From positions 620,001 through 684,000 of the forward strand of contig CM061250.1 of NCBI GenBank assembly GCA_022605425.2: a stretch of 64,000 bases of DNA. Reading direction: 5' to 3'. The notes below the pieces were generated by a model. That model did no database searches. It saw only the letters and a list, made by a program, of their open reading frames with translations, and was not told the origin of the DNA. Shown in pieces: positions 11,101-23,044 of this stretch. The first letter of the stretch is position 1, and each line of letters begins with the position of its first letter. Source of the DNA: Hamiltosporidium tvaerminnensis (taxonomy: Eukaryota > Microsporidia > Dubosqiidae). A program made the position numbers and the translations under genes.

Positions 11101-11946
11101 TTACGTGTTGCCTCGTCATAGCATATCTGCGCAGCTTGCATGATATACGCGGCTTCCGTAATTGACTCAGGTACATGAGCTCCTGCATATTCACCGACTA
11201 CTCGATTAATGAGATCCAGAACTTTACTATCAACCAATTTACTTGGAGGCTTTCGAGTTCGGACCACCACTTTTCAATTTCGTTCTCCGAGATTTCTTTG
11301 ATTTTACTCAAGAATTTATCTCTCAGGTTTATGTACTCCGTGGTGTCGGTCAAGGTGCATGTATCAGCGAGACAAGTGGCGATTCTACGTCGCTCTCCAT
11401 TCTCTTCTGATTTTACTTCCTTTCCCATCTCACTTTGTGCCAATTTTTTTAACACTTCGAGAGTTTCAGTGCAGCCGAATTTCTCATTATAGTACCTGTG
11501 AAGCTCTGTCCAGCCATTTCTTGGCATTCTTTCAAAACTTGTCTGTACTGCAAAAAAACAATTCGAGGCCATTCCTTCGGGTCGGCTGTTACGGAATCGA
11601 ATATCGTCCGCAATGCCATTAGCTTGTTACCTTCCGGAATAGCTAGAGTACAGGGGCTTGTCATGTCGTACGATGGCTCGCACGCAGAGACTTCAACCGA
11701 AGAGGGAACTGGTGCATTAGGCGAAGGTAAGGTGTCAAGCCCACTATTTTGCATTTTACTGCATGTTTGGCTTGGTGGTGGAGGTGTTATTGTTGTGTAG
11801 GAGGAGGAAGGTAGGGAAATCGCCGGTGGGTGTAGCTTACATTTTTGTACCTCACTATCACTCTTCTTCACCTCATCAGCGTCGTTTGCAGCCTTTATTT
11901 TGGTATTTTTCGATATTTCGCTGCTAACATTTTTTTTTCTACCCAT
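8137..11946 (-). pseudogene. R4/Dong-like RLE retrotransposon, copy c1 (broken)
   Basis: Minus-strand copy with all domains present but in several frames. Frame 1 (11449-11946, from ATG 11946) is the Pro/Ser-rich N-terminal region. The next frame opens with ATG 11572 across a T7 run, is shifted again near 11265 (one C missing) and continues to 10476. The reverse transcriptase core is in 9334-10341 (WIDVKKAYDSIDH, GILQGDSLSP, FIDDLKLLAK). The CCHC finger and endonuclease are in 8386-9318, entered after a CGA-to-TGA stop near 9334. The acidic tail is at 8188-8385. It ends in a short AT tail repeat (8137-8170). Its ATG abuts a host CCCTCT motif. The target duplication TTTTCCCTCTAA is visible at 11948-11959 and (as TTTCCCTCTAA) beside X1. 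Compared with c5 the thumb of RT has a divergent, shifted segment at 10262-10380 shared with c3. Confidence 0.85.
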
Positions 11947-11951
11947 CTTTT

Positions 11952-12168
11952 CCCTCTAAAAATATTAGCGTAATTAATTTTAAAAATAAAACCATTTCCT
12001 TCTAACTAAACATTTCTTATTTAATAGCTAACACATATTTAAAAAAAAGAAAATAAAAAAGTAAAATTAAATTCGCTTTACTACGCTTTTTTAAAAGTTC
12101 TTTTTTCAGCATTATATGTTTAATAGTTTACCATATTACTACTAAAAATATTTGTTCCTATAAAGACA
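11952..12168. repeat. 216-bp block flank between R4 5' end and element X
   Basis: AT-rich segment starting AAAAATATTAGCGTAATT and ending CCTATAAAGACAA. Near-identical copies lie at 34653-34867, 41385-41599 and 59835-60050, always between an R4 5' end and element X. A fifth copy at 48532-48742 has neither element, which shows that it is host-side DNA and not an R4 5' untranslated region. Confidence 0.6.
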
Positions 12169-12898
12169 AGGTGGAGGGAGGATAACCACATAAAAAACTT
12201 TCTGCTTGGCAATGAGTGTGTGAAACTGGTGTGAAGATCATTGTTTGGATTTTTGGTAGGAATACAACCACACTACATCTTCGGTTGTTCCATGGGAGTT
12301 GTTATGAAGAGGAGAGGTCTAAGAAATTGAGAAACTTTTTCTACAAATTTATTTGTAGTTTTTTATGTAACTAGATTGCAGACCGCAGCTGAACATGTAG
12401 GTAATTGCCATGTAAAAGCATGGAAACCTAGCCTTGCTCACTCGGGTTAGAAGACTTAGCGCCTGGGAGATATAAAAATAAAACCCATTAAAAGCCGGGA
12501 GAGCTAAGTAGCAGGTTATACCTGTTGGTATGACATTGCACTGTCTAGGTGGACCCCATGTAAATCTCCGAAATATATCTTAGCGAGAAATTTATTGGAT
12601 TCAGAAAGTGAAGAGTATGTAAGGATGATGCATGGTCTTGGGTAAGTCCAGTGTTGGTTTCACTTAAAATCACACTCCATGCAACGAACATTAACGAAAT
12701 CTGGGCAACTGCCTCGCCTATTAATTAGGTTCTACACACCTGGTAGATGAAAGGCATTGGGACGTAGGTATCGCAGGGGCTACCGATGGAGTGTTAGGGT
12801 AGCAGTCATTTATGTTAAACCTAGAACTGCGTTAATATCATAAAAACAAATATAACACTTGCCACTATTTTAAAAAGATGTGATACTTTTAAATAAAG
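12169..12898 (+). mobile_element. element X, copy X2
   Basis: A full-length 730-bp copy in plus orientation, GGTGGAGGGAGG to TTTTAAATAAAG. The left flank is the 216-bp block flank. The right flank matches sequence upstream of primase copy A (the GCATTTATTT motif), and no target duplication is visible. X2 therefore marks a recombination junction, or an insertion followed by deletion. Relative to X1 and X3 it has a changed segment near 12640-12670 (the GGGGGAGCCCAGG hairpin is lost), shared with X4 and X6. Confidence 0.7.
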
Positions 12899-13024
12899 GA
12901 AATACGATTAAAAAACAAAAATTTGGATGCATTTATTTTGTATCGAAAAATATTAGTTTTGTAGAAAATATGTTAAAAAAATGTTTTAATGCTTTAAATA
13001 CAATTGAATATATTTTGATTTAAA

Positions 13025-13715
13025 ATGCTTTCCAGACTTTTATATTTTTCTTCTACTTTTTGTACCATCGTCTTTTACTTTTCAGAATCCGAATTTTCAT
13101 CTATTTTTATTGGCAGTTCCTTTAATATGGTTCTTCTAATCTGAAATAAGGAGCTATTATTTTTTAAAAAAAATATTTAGCGGCATATTATTCTTTACTC
13201 GCTTGTTTTAAATGCTATGATGATTCCTCTTCCACCTAGTCTCCGATAACACCCATAACTGCTTTTTGTCGGCTATCCTCGGCATTTGGGCCCGACTCAA
13301 GTCTTCTTCGTCAATCATAGGCAATTTTTTCAACTATTTTCTTAAGTACAATCGACAGATTTTATCCCTCTATATTCAGCAATATTTGTCTTTTTACCAT
13401 ACGTCTTATGGAATTTTGTTACAATACCATCCGGGTTCATCACATACGGGATTATCTCCACATCACATTTCATTTATAAATAATACTAAACGTATGTTAA
13501 AACCTTATGTTTTCCGATTTTTTTAATTTACTCAATTTGAAGTTAAACTTGGGAAGTAATTCTACTTCAATTTTGGTTTCCTTTTTCTACTCTTATTCAA
13601 AATAAATATATCGGAACTATTATGCCGAATTTTGACATCAGTTTTTAGTCTGATGGCCACTCTTATCTCTGCATCTTCATTTTCAAAAATTTCTTGAACT
13701 GGTTTTCGCGCACTA
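13025..13715 (-). pseudogene. old R4-like endonuclease-end relic (r2)
   Basis: The same decayed R4-like C-terminal piece as r1, in minus orientation beside membrane gene copy 2. The VQEIFENEDAEIRV, KTDVKIR and EEDLSRA-like segments are recognisable. The apparent plus frame at 13266-13526 is its antisense. Confidence 0.6.
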
Positions 13716-13940
13716 ACAAAGAAAAATCATGAGAAAAGAATGAATATTTTTAATCTAAAAATCACAAACTAAGATTTAAAAGACATATAAGCGTACGAAG
13801 TAATTAAATTCTGGTGCAATATTTAAAATTCAAAAAAAGAAACATGATATAAATTAAAGAAAAAAAAACCAAAAAATGAATTTTAATCATATCAAACTGG
13901 AGATTGAATATAAAAACCATTTTCGCATCAAAAGCAAACT

Positions 13941-14635
13941 TTAAGTCTTCTTTTTTACCTTATAACAAATATAAGCAATAAAATCAGCGGCTTTACCGGA
14001 TATTCCATTTTTAGGTGCTTCAAACTTAAATTTTTTAGCCGATGAAATACTTTTAGTACCCTTATCATCGCTCTTAGCATTAAATACTTTCACGACAGAA
14101 TCATCAACTATATCTAAAAATACATACCTGCTTTCGTCTTTTTTTGGGTTTTTTATAGTCTTATGTACAAACGAAGATAAAGCATATGTTGGTTTGATAG
14201 GATGGTAGCCTTTGAAACAGAAACCAAGTCTAAGTAAAAGCCCGAAATCACCAACTACCTTATCAAACTTGGAAAAATCAACATGGAAAGCTTCGATTAA
14301 GTCCTGATTTGAAGATAACTTATCTAATTCCCTTGTGTTTTCTTTTCTAATGCTTCTTTCAACATTTTCACGCTTAACTCTTTGTTTTCTTCTACAATTA
14401 ATGCAAAACAACTTCCTTCTTTAACAGAACCGAAATAACAAAACTTGTAAAGATTCACTAAAGATATGCGTTTTATATCATCATCTAAAGCCGAAAATTT
14501 TTTATAGTCGTCTTCGAAGCTCTTAATGACATTACCAGCTTTAATGTATCCCACAACACACATTATGCCAAATATAGCCAATATTGAACCAACAACTCCC
14601 AATGCAATGCGTATTTTGTTTCTTTTACTCACCAT
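13941..14635 (-). pseudogene. single-pass membrane protein family, copy 2 (one frameshift)
   Basis: The same family as copy 1, from ATG 14635 with CCC on the coding strand at 14637-14639. The N-terminal anchor (GVVGSILAIFGIMCVVGYI) and the first 100 codons are open. One missing T in the run at about 14340 (GTGTTTTCTTTTC against GTGTTTTTCTTTTC in copy 3) shifts the frame, and the remaining codons to 13941 are open in the new frame. The central segment (SNQDLIEAFHVDFSKFDK) and nearly everything else match copy 3. The single homopolymer lesion may be a sequencing error. Confidence 0.7.
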
Positions 14636-15222
14636 AGGGATAACATTTTTTCACGTAATAAAATAAAAAAAAATGATCAAATATTCCAAAACCGGATAAT
14701 TTATTCCCCAATAAAAAATTGGAAAAAATTTATGAATCACAAATCAAATTTTTTCTTAAGCGTTTTCGATTGTTCATTTCTATAAATTAAAGTGATTTGA
14801 TACCATATAAATTGCACTCCCAATTGAAAAATATTTTTTTATTATCAATTTGATAAATAAATTTCTTATCTTTTGCTGATAATCAATGATTCTAAAAAAA
14901 ATAGAAAATAAAAAATAACTCCTTGTTAGGGATAAAAAATATCGGAAATTTATTTAAAAAATGGTTTATGATTTAATACTTTTTGAAAAAATCTCAAATT
15001 AATATAGACAAGACCGGAAATTGAAACAAGATTGTAGTATACAACGAAATGTAAAAAAAAGCCAAATCATACGAAAGTACATACAAATAGAAGCAACAAA
15101 ATGAACTAGAAATAGTTAGTAAAAAAAATAAAATTTATATTTTTACATTTTTATATTTCTAATCCTTATATATTCAATGAATATCCGATCTTTTTAAAGA
15201 TTTCATTTGCTTTATATTATTT

Positions 15223-15880
15223 TATGAAATTAACATGATTATAGGACGTCATAGATAATTTTTCTTCGAAACTCCATAAGTATTCTATACGAGATCTAAA
15301 CCCAAAGCTTTTTTTATCTATTATATATATAAATTTCATTGAATAAGCGAACAGTCGCACAAGATGTTAATATTCGTTTGCTGGTGTTGATCACAGATTG
15401 AAACCTACATTAGGAATTCTTAAACTAGCAGCAATCATGGCTACTCTACGTTTTTTGAACCGAATAGACCATTCAGCTAAAATATATTTCGGCTATTTAT
15501 AAGAAATTCACATATAAGTTACAAACCATATAAACATATATAGCCAGCCACTTGAAGTTCTTAGCTTTTAAAGGGTTATTTTTTTTTCTAAATCTCTTAG
15601 GCGCAAAGTCTCAAAACTTGAATTAGCAAGACTTATTTCATTGCTTTACGTTGTAATCACTTCAAATTCAGCTTTAGTCAAAGCTCTAGTTTGAATGAAA
15701 AAATTACAAACTTATTTGTAGAAAGAGTTTTTCTATTTCGGAGACCTTTTCCACCTTATCGCTTCTCTATCGAAAAACCAAAAATTTAATGTGATTTTCA
15801 TCTTATCAAAAATCTAAAAAATATTTCATTATTTCGCTGTCAAGTAGAATATTTTTTTTGTGGTTATTCTTGCTTCACCT
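15223..15880 (-). repeat. decayed copy of element X (block 2)
   Basis: Near-identical to the decayed X at 3470-4122 and in the same place, upstream of TAF7. It was therefore duplicated with the block rather than inserted independently. Confidence 0.6.
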
Positions 15881-16311
15881 TTCAGCCGGCAAATGAATTT
15901 ATTTTAAACCAGGACATGTATCAAAGAATTAATTTGCATTTTTAATACTTTTTTCAGCCAAAAATAAAATCTCAAGTCAAGTGTAATTTTATTTAATTCA
16001 TGAAGGAGTAGTATTTGATTCATTCGAATATTTCTAAATTAGAAACAACAAATATTTTTCTATTCAAATAAGTCAAAAATGAAATAAAAATTTTAATAGA
16101 TATTTAGTTTAAAAACCGGTTTTTTTTCTTTTGCATTGGAAAATTTACATTTTTATAAAAAAAACTCTTAAAAGTAAAAACATTACAGAACCGATTTTCT
16201 TTTGTAAACAAAATTAAAAATTTTTCAATGTAAATTTAAGTTTCAAAAATATTTCAATGCAGTTTTTTTCTTCGTAAAAAATTAATAATTTCCTTTAAAA
16301 TAAAACCCTGT

Positions 16312-17003
16312 ATGGAACAACAATTCATACTTCGTGTAAATGAAGAATTGAAAGAAATATTACAAACAAATACAAAAAATATTGAATTGGAAGTTATTGG
16401 GGAAGATATATTATTCCGAGACACAACTTAATAGAATATACCGGATATATTTCCAAATTACCATGTATAATTGAATCTCATAAAACTATGGACAATCAAC
16501 AATTTTATAAAATAAGTGATATATCACATATTGTGGTTATAGACAATAAGAGTAAAGGAGAACATGGCATTACGCCACCGATGTACAATGCCAAGCATAG
16601 ATTTAGAAAACGTGTTGTAAAAACACAAATGGTAGAGGAAATAGAAAACAGAGTCAAGGAATTGCTTGAGAGAGATAAGAATTGTGTCGGTGTCGAGTTA
16701 ATATTTGGAGAAGGCGAGCAAAAAGAAGAAAGTGAAGATGTCTCATCATTAGCAGCCGAACTTGAATATAATCTTATTGCATCTGAAAAAAATATTGTTA
16801 CTGAAGAGAGCGATGAGATAAAACAAAAGAAAGAATTGTTGAAGGAATTGGAGGAAAAAATAAAAACCAAAGAAGAACTTCTTAATACGGCTAGTAATAT
16901 TATTCTTAAGAAAAGGTTTCAAGAATCCATTTTTGCTTTGAAAGAAGAATATAATAAAGGTATCGGGGAGATCAAAAATTTAGAAAATAATGAAAAAGAT
17001 TAA
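16312..17003 (+). pseudogene. TAF7: TFIID subunit TAF7, copy 2, frameshifted
   Basis: Near-identical to copy 1, with CCC at 16306-16308 before ATG 16312. It shares the 1-nt loss in the N-terminal domain (GAAGATATATTATTCC), so the first frame ends at TAA near 16431. The 171 codons from ATG 16488 are open, including HGITPPMYNAKHRFRKR and the Glu/Lys-rich coiled-coil tail. A few substitutions separate it from copy 1 (for example GNKSKG to DNKSKG, and KVIGEI to KGIGEI). The shared lesion implies that the damage, or the reference error, predates this duplication. Confidence 0.78.
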
Positions 17004-18319
17004 AATTTGTATTTTTTTGGATTTGATATTAAGACCATATTTTAAATATATTTGTGCATAGGTTTCGCTAGAAATTTCTTTCTTTTTCTATAAATTTTGT
17101 AATTTAAAAATATAATTTGTATTTTTATAAATAAAGTTAAAAGGTTAATAGGTTTTTTTATAATTTTATATTGACATAAATATAAATTTAGAAAATAAAG
17201 ATTGCATATTAATACTTTTTCAGGTAAATATTTCTCATTTGTTCTGTTATATATTTCAAATGTTTCAGAATTTATATGCTGGTAGGTGATATTACTATAT
17301 GATTTGCTTAAAATCCATTGCCTGGAATCTTTTCTTTGCTGAATTCTCTAGATTAGATATCTATATACAGTTTAAAATTGGTTTAATATGTTTCTTTATA
17401 ATTTAGACACAATATCTTGAATTTACCTTACATTCACTGTATGTACCTTACGTTTAATGAAAGTATGAATTATTTAAACATTCAATGTTCTAGTATGATA
17501 TAAATGCGTACTCAGATCATTCACTTAGTCTCTAGGTCTCTTTCCTGGTACTCTGCAAATCAAAAAAAACGACTTAAATTTTTTAAATACTTAGGGGGAA
17601 TATGTTTACGACTTATTGAAATTTTCGCCCTTTAAGATACATATAGATTATATTTCTACACAATACAATTCTATATTATTAATATAGGATTAGCGTAATA
17701 CTAAATCTATTAATATAACTTGACTCATAAGCAGACCAATCTTACATTATTTTTTGTTTATTATGATTTAAAAGAAATTCAAGCCTTATAACTCCTATTA
17801 AAATGAAAGTAAAAAATTTAATTTTTAAAAAGACACCATAACTAATAAAATGTCTCAAATTCATTCATCCTTGGCACTACAGCTCTGAACGAGCCTTGGC
17901 CTCCTTTAGTAATTTCTCAAATTAGTATTTTTGTTATCTAGATGCCTCTCTAGTTTTCATTAATATTTACAAGAATATTTTGAAAATTTTATTTTCCAAT
18001 TTTTTCGAAGACTTAAATCTATACTAATTAAAAAAAATTTAATACAGATAGAATATCGTTATATTTTTGTCGTGTATAATTGTATCAATGAATCTTTTAC
18101 GTTTATATGTTTAATGATATACAAGCATGCTAAAAAGTTATGGTTTAGTAAAATTTTCATTTGCACAATTAAATACATATTTTATCTGAATATATACAGA
18201 AGATAATCCTTGTATTAGCATCATTATTCCAATATTAAGTTATGAGTATTACTAATACAAATCGCGCATAAAATCTCTAAAAACACCATTACCTCCTTGA
18301 ATATTTTTCGAATTTCTTC
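17004..18319. other. TAF7 3' flank and LINE flank, no gene seen
   Basis: AT-rich and homologous to 5242-6559, including the GC-rich island near 17870-17910 (CTTGGCACTACAGCTCTG). No supported gene. Confidence 0.4.
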
Positions 18320-18970
18320 TCTAGCTCACCTTCTTTTTTCACAGCTTTCCATTAAGAATCCGCGTATCATTTTCTACTGCATCAATTTTCTTTTCCGTAG
18401 TCTAACTTTTTTATTTTTGCTATTGAGTTTATACAAATAGGCTTGGTTTGTCTTTCGATCAGGGGGTATTCGTATTACATGCTCTAGCCATCTTAATTTT
18501 TCTCTTTTTATTTCTGTTACCAAATTGATTTAAGATAGAGATCATAGATTTCTTGGTCTGTTTGCATTTTTATCTTATTGTTTATGGGTTTCGGGCATGA
18601 ATTAAAGAAGCATCCTTCTTTCCCACGTGGCTAAAAGTATTTCATTCTTTTTATCATGGCCTAAGTATCAGATTCATACATTACAGCAGTTCGTATGATA
18701 GTTCTAGATATATTCTTTTTTAAATTCGTCTTATATATCTTGATTTAATCAAATTTTGCATCGTAAATTAGACTATTTCCTGCTTTAATCCGTTCTTTAA
18801 TTTTCCTCATTGCTTTTGTTGTTTTCATTTATGAAAGTTTCTGAGAAATTTAAAGCTCAATAGATTTTCGAACTTTATTGAGTCAATTTCCGGAGTATTT
18901 TTCAAGTTCCCTGCGAAAAGGCTATTTCCATATACTTAGTTTTGCTTTAATTAATCTTTTTGCGGTCCAT
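18320..18970 (-). pseudogene. LINE reverse transcriptase C-terminal relic (copy 2)
   Basis: The same decayed APE-type LINE C-terminus as at 6560-7200, with more indels. The KLRWLEHVI-like region is near 18460-18500 and the INxxKTKYM-like block near 18940. It lies between TAF7 copy 2 and the plus-strand R4 copy. Confidence 0.55.
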
Positions 18971-19165
18971 AATGCCCCTCATGTCCTTAGTGCCCCGTTA
19001 TTTCTAGAACATCCCCCCTTTATTTTCAATATATTATAACCCTCATATTTCTATTCATTCATCTTTAACACCCCATATTAAAATATGAAGTATTTTGTTT
19101 CTTAATACATTAGGGGTCAAATGAAAATAAATGTTTATATACTTTTAATTTTATTTTTCCCTCCA

Positions 19166-22100
19166 ATGGGTAGAAAGAAAAATGTTAGCAGCGAAATATC
19201 AAAAAATATTAAAATAAAGGCTGCAAACGACGCTGATGAGGCGAAGAAAAGTGATAGTGGCAAACAAAAATGTGAGCTATACCCACTGGCGATTTCCCTA
19301 CCTTCCTCCTCCTACACAACAATAACACATTCACCACCAAGCCAAACACGCAGTAAAATGCAAAATAGTGGGCTTGACACCTTACCTTCGCCTAATGCAC
19401 CAGTTCCCTCTTCGGTTGAAGTCTCTGCGTGCGAGCCATCGTACTACATGACAAACCCCTGTGCTCTAGCTATTCCGGAAGGTAACAGGCTAATGGCATT
19501 GCAGACGATATTCGATTCTGTAACAGCCGACTCGAATGAATGGCCTCGAATTGTTTTTTTGCAGTACAGACAAGGTTTGAAAGAATGCCAAGAAATGGCT
19601 GGACAGAGCTTCACGGGTACTATAATGAGAAATTCGGCTGCAATGAAACTCTCGAAGTGTTAAAAAAATTTGCACAAAGTGAGATGGGAAAGGAAGTAAA
19701 ATCAGAAGATAATGGAGAGCGACGTAGAATCGCCAGTTTTCTCGCTGATACAGGCACCCTGACCGACACCACTGAATACATAAACCTGAGAGAAAAATTT
19801 TTGAGTAAAATCAAAGAAATCTCGAAGAAGGAAATTGGAAAAGTGGTGGTACGAACTCGAAAGCTTCCAATTGAATTGGTTCACGGTAAATTTTTGAACC
19901 TGATTAATCGAATTATCGGTGAGCATGCTGATTCTTATATGCCGATGACAATAACTGCCGTGGCACGGATAATCCAGGGAGCCAGGTATACTATGACGAG
20001 GCAACACGTAAAGAGAAGCCTAGATCCGCTCGGAAGGAAAACATAGAAAGTAAAATTTCTAAGCTAGTACTTTCCAAAGATCTTCTTAAGAAGGCTCGCA
20101 AGCAGGAAAAGCTCATCACTTCGGAAACGAAGAGCCTTAAGAAAATCATGCGAGAGTTTAATTTAAACTTGAGCAGCGTAACTGATCTTTCTGAGGCTTT
20201 AGTTAAGAAGAATGAGTCTTTGAATGTGTACGAGAAAAAAATTACGATGCATGAAAGTAGGAAGCAATTCCGAAAATAGAATCGTATGTTTGAACTTTTC
20301 CGAGGTCGATTTTATCGTGGGTTATCCGAGCGTGTGGAATCCGAGCATGTGGTTAGCCGTGATGAAATTGTGAGTTTTTGGTCTACAATGTGGAACAAAA
20401 ATGATGACGCAGTCACGTATGATGATTATTTACTTCCATTTGTATCAGATAATCATCCGACCACGTTTCCTTCACTTGATGAATTTGTAAATATCATTAA
20501 TTGGCTTCCCAATTGGAAAGCTGCTGGAATTGATGGTATTTACAATTTTTTTTATTAAGAAACTTACAACTCTTCACAAATATCTTTATGATATTGTGAA
20601 AGTTATATGTTTAAAAGGAACACCTCAAGCTGATTAATTTTACTGCGGGCTTACCTATTTGATACCCAAAGGAATTCCACGAAGAGGCTCTGACTACAGG
20701 CCAATCACTTGTATGTCCAACCTCTATAAGTAAACGAACAAAGTGTGTAACGAAGGTCGTTCAACTTGAAGTGGAAAGGCGAGAGTCTTGCAGAGAACCA
20801 ATTAGGGGCGGTAAGAGGTGTGCAGGGAGCGAAAGAGCAGGCTCTACTGAATATTGCCCTAAATAAAGAGTATGGAAATAATCTTAAGGCAACATGGATT
20901 GATGTTAAAAAAGCTTATGATTCAATAGATCATGCTTATTTAACTCAATGCATTGAAAACCTTAATTTACCTGATTGGATCCTGAAATTTATTAAGCTAA
21001 TTATATCAAAATGGAAAATTGATATATCAGTAGGGCCTGAAAAAATCATGAGCAAGAAGATTGATAGAGGGATTCTACAAGGAGATAGTTTGTCACCATT
21101 GTTATTTGTGTTGTGTATGGATCCACTAAGCCGAAAGCTTAATGAAAAATACACAAAAGTGACCGTACAAACAGATGCAGAATCCCATTCTACTAATCAT
21201 CTCTTGTTTATTGATGATCTTAAGCTCCTTGCAAAAGACAGCTCCACATTGAGTGCTATGACAGGCGAGGCAAAGGAATTTTTAGAGGTGATTGGCTTAG
21301 AGATTAACAAAGAGAAGTCAGCCACAAATGATACGTGTTGTGAAGATACTGCTACTCTTCTAGAAGGTGTTAGTGTTTAATAATATTTAGGAATAATAGA
21401 AGATAGCAGAGGAATCCCAACACGTAGCTCATTTGAAGAAGTACGGAGCAAACTTACATCAAGAGTTGAAAGACTTTGTCACACAAGATTAAATGCAAAA
21501 AATTTATTTTCTGCAATCAATCAACATGCGATATCGTTAATACACTATCACATAGGAGTTCTTCGACTTGAACCGGCTGACTTCTCTAAGTTAGATGATG
21601 CAGTGCGTGTAGTGTTGGTGAAGAATAAGATACATCTCCGCCCATGATGTAAAGAGCGGTTTTATATTCCTAGAACAGAACTTGGAAGAGGCCTACATAG
21701 TGTTGAGTTGCGAAGCGAACATATGCTTCTGCAACTCTTGGATTGTCTGGAAAAAAGTAAAGAAATATCAACTAGACGAGCAGCAATCCTCAAGGTGGAG
21801 AATAATAATAAAACCCATCTTGCACTAATAAAAGGCCTCTTAAAAGTAAAGTACAATTTGGTAGAAGAAGTCACTAAGAAAAGTTTAGAAGAAGCTCAAC
21901 TTGCAAAACTATATAACGAAATAGAAAAACGAAAACTCTATTCAAAGTTATATAATGCAAGGAAAATGAGCTTGTGAGTGTTAGTGACTCTTCAAGATGG
22001 CTAAAGAGAGGAAATATTCGGCCACGAAATGAAGCTGTGTTCTGCTATATCCAGGATAGAAATGTATTCTGGGGAGCAGATGGTGTGTGTTAACATTGCG

Positions 22101-22913
22101 GGAAGTCTGGTAAGACTGTAGATCATCTAGCAACTAGATGTGAAAAAATGCTAGGCCATGATTACACTAGACGGCATAATGAAGTGGTTAGATTCCTACT
22201 TTTACTTCTCTTAAATAGATATAAGTTTAAGTCTTCAAAACGAATTAGGAGTCACTCAGTTCAAGAAATTCTTGATAATGAGTATGCAGAGATAAGAGTG
22301 GACACCAGAATTAAAACTGATGTTAAAATTCGGAATAACAGACCGGACATATTTATTTTAGATAAGAAGAAGAATAAGATAACACTCATTGAAGTAGGAA
22401 TCACTTCCCAAGATTCACTTCAAATAGTTGAAACTGAAAAACTTAGGAAGTATGACCTGCTAGCCAATGATTTGGGACTTATTTATAGGTGTAGTGTTGA
22501 GATAATCCCTTATGAGATGACCTGGGACGGTATTGTGACAAAATACCATAAATCTCATCTTAAAAGACTAGAAATACCCATGAATGTAGAGGCATACATT
22601 CAGTCTATAGTACTTAAGAAGACAGTAGAAACATTTTCCTTTGATCGACGAAGAGGACTTGAGTCAGGACTAAATGCCGGAGAGAGCGTCAATGGGTGTT
22701 ATTATGAGATCAGAGATGCATGAGGAACCAATACCCCCTTTAAAAGAATCGAAAACAGAGGAAGATGGTGAAAAAAATTTTAAACCAAAATATAAAGCCC
22801 CCCTTATTTTACAAGGAGGAACCACTTTGGAGGAATCGACCAATAACATAAATGAAGAGTCGGATTTGGAAGAAGAGACAATAGTGGTTAAAGAGGTAGA
22901 AAAAAACATATAA
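19166..22913 (+). pseudogene. R4/Dong-like RLE retrotransposon, copy c2 (only plus-strand copy)
   Basis: ATG 19166 opens the N-terminal frame (to 19663). ATG 19540 opens the overlapping next frame across a T7 run. Further breaks are a TAG after codons for KQFRK near 20277, an extra T near 20550 (the run in TACAATTTTTTTTATT), a region near 20640-20790 with shifts in the finger, and stops near 21378 and 22090 (TAA replacing the Gln codon of the finger). RT motifs WIDVKKAYDSIDH, GILQGDSLSP and FIDDLKLLAK lie in 20766-21380. The endonuclease RPDIFILDKK is in 22148-22723. Its start codon sits 5 nt after the host CCCTC of the same site used by c1/c3 in the other orientation, so the host CCC-type signal precedes the R4 ATG. 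The 3' end joins directly to the region downstream of primase copy B. Confidence 0.83.
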
Positions 22914-23044
22914 AAATGTTAAAAATATTTTAACCCAGAATTTTATTAAATAATAATTAATTTATTTGCAAAAAATTGAAAAAATGTTTGATCAAATATT
23001 CTAATGTATGGATCCAATGTTTTTAGATTATCCATGACATTTTT

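Noticed and set aside
11952-12168. The 216-bp segment before R4 as the R4 5' untranslated region
   Set aside because: The same segment occurs at 48532-48742 without any R4 attached, so it is flanking DNA.
12640-12780. Resemblance of X (ATTAACGAAAT, TGCCTCGCC, TAATTAG) to the conserved large-subunit rRNA region used by R2
   Set aside because: The short matches are in the wrong order and the flanks do not match rRNA; most likely chance.
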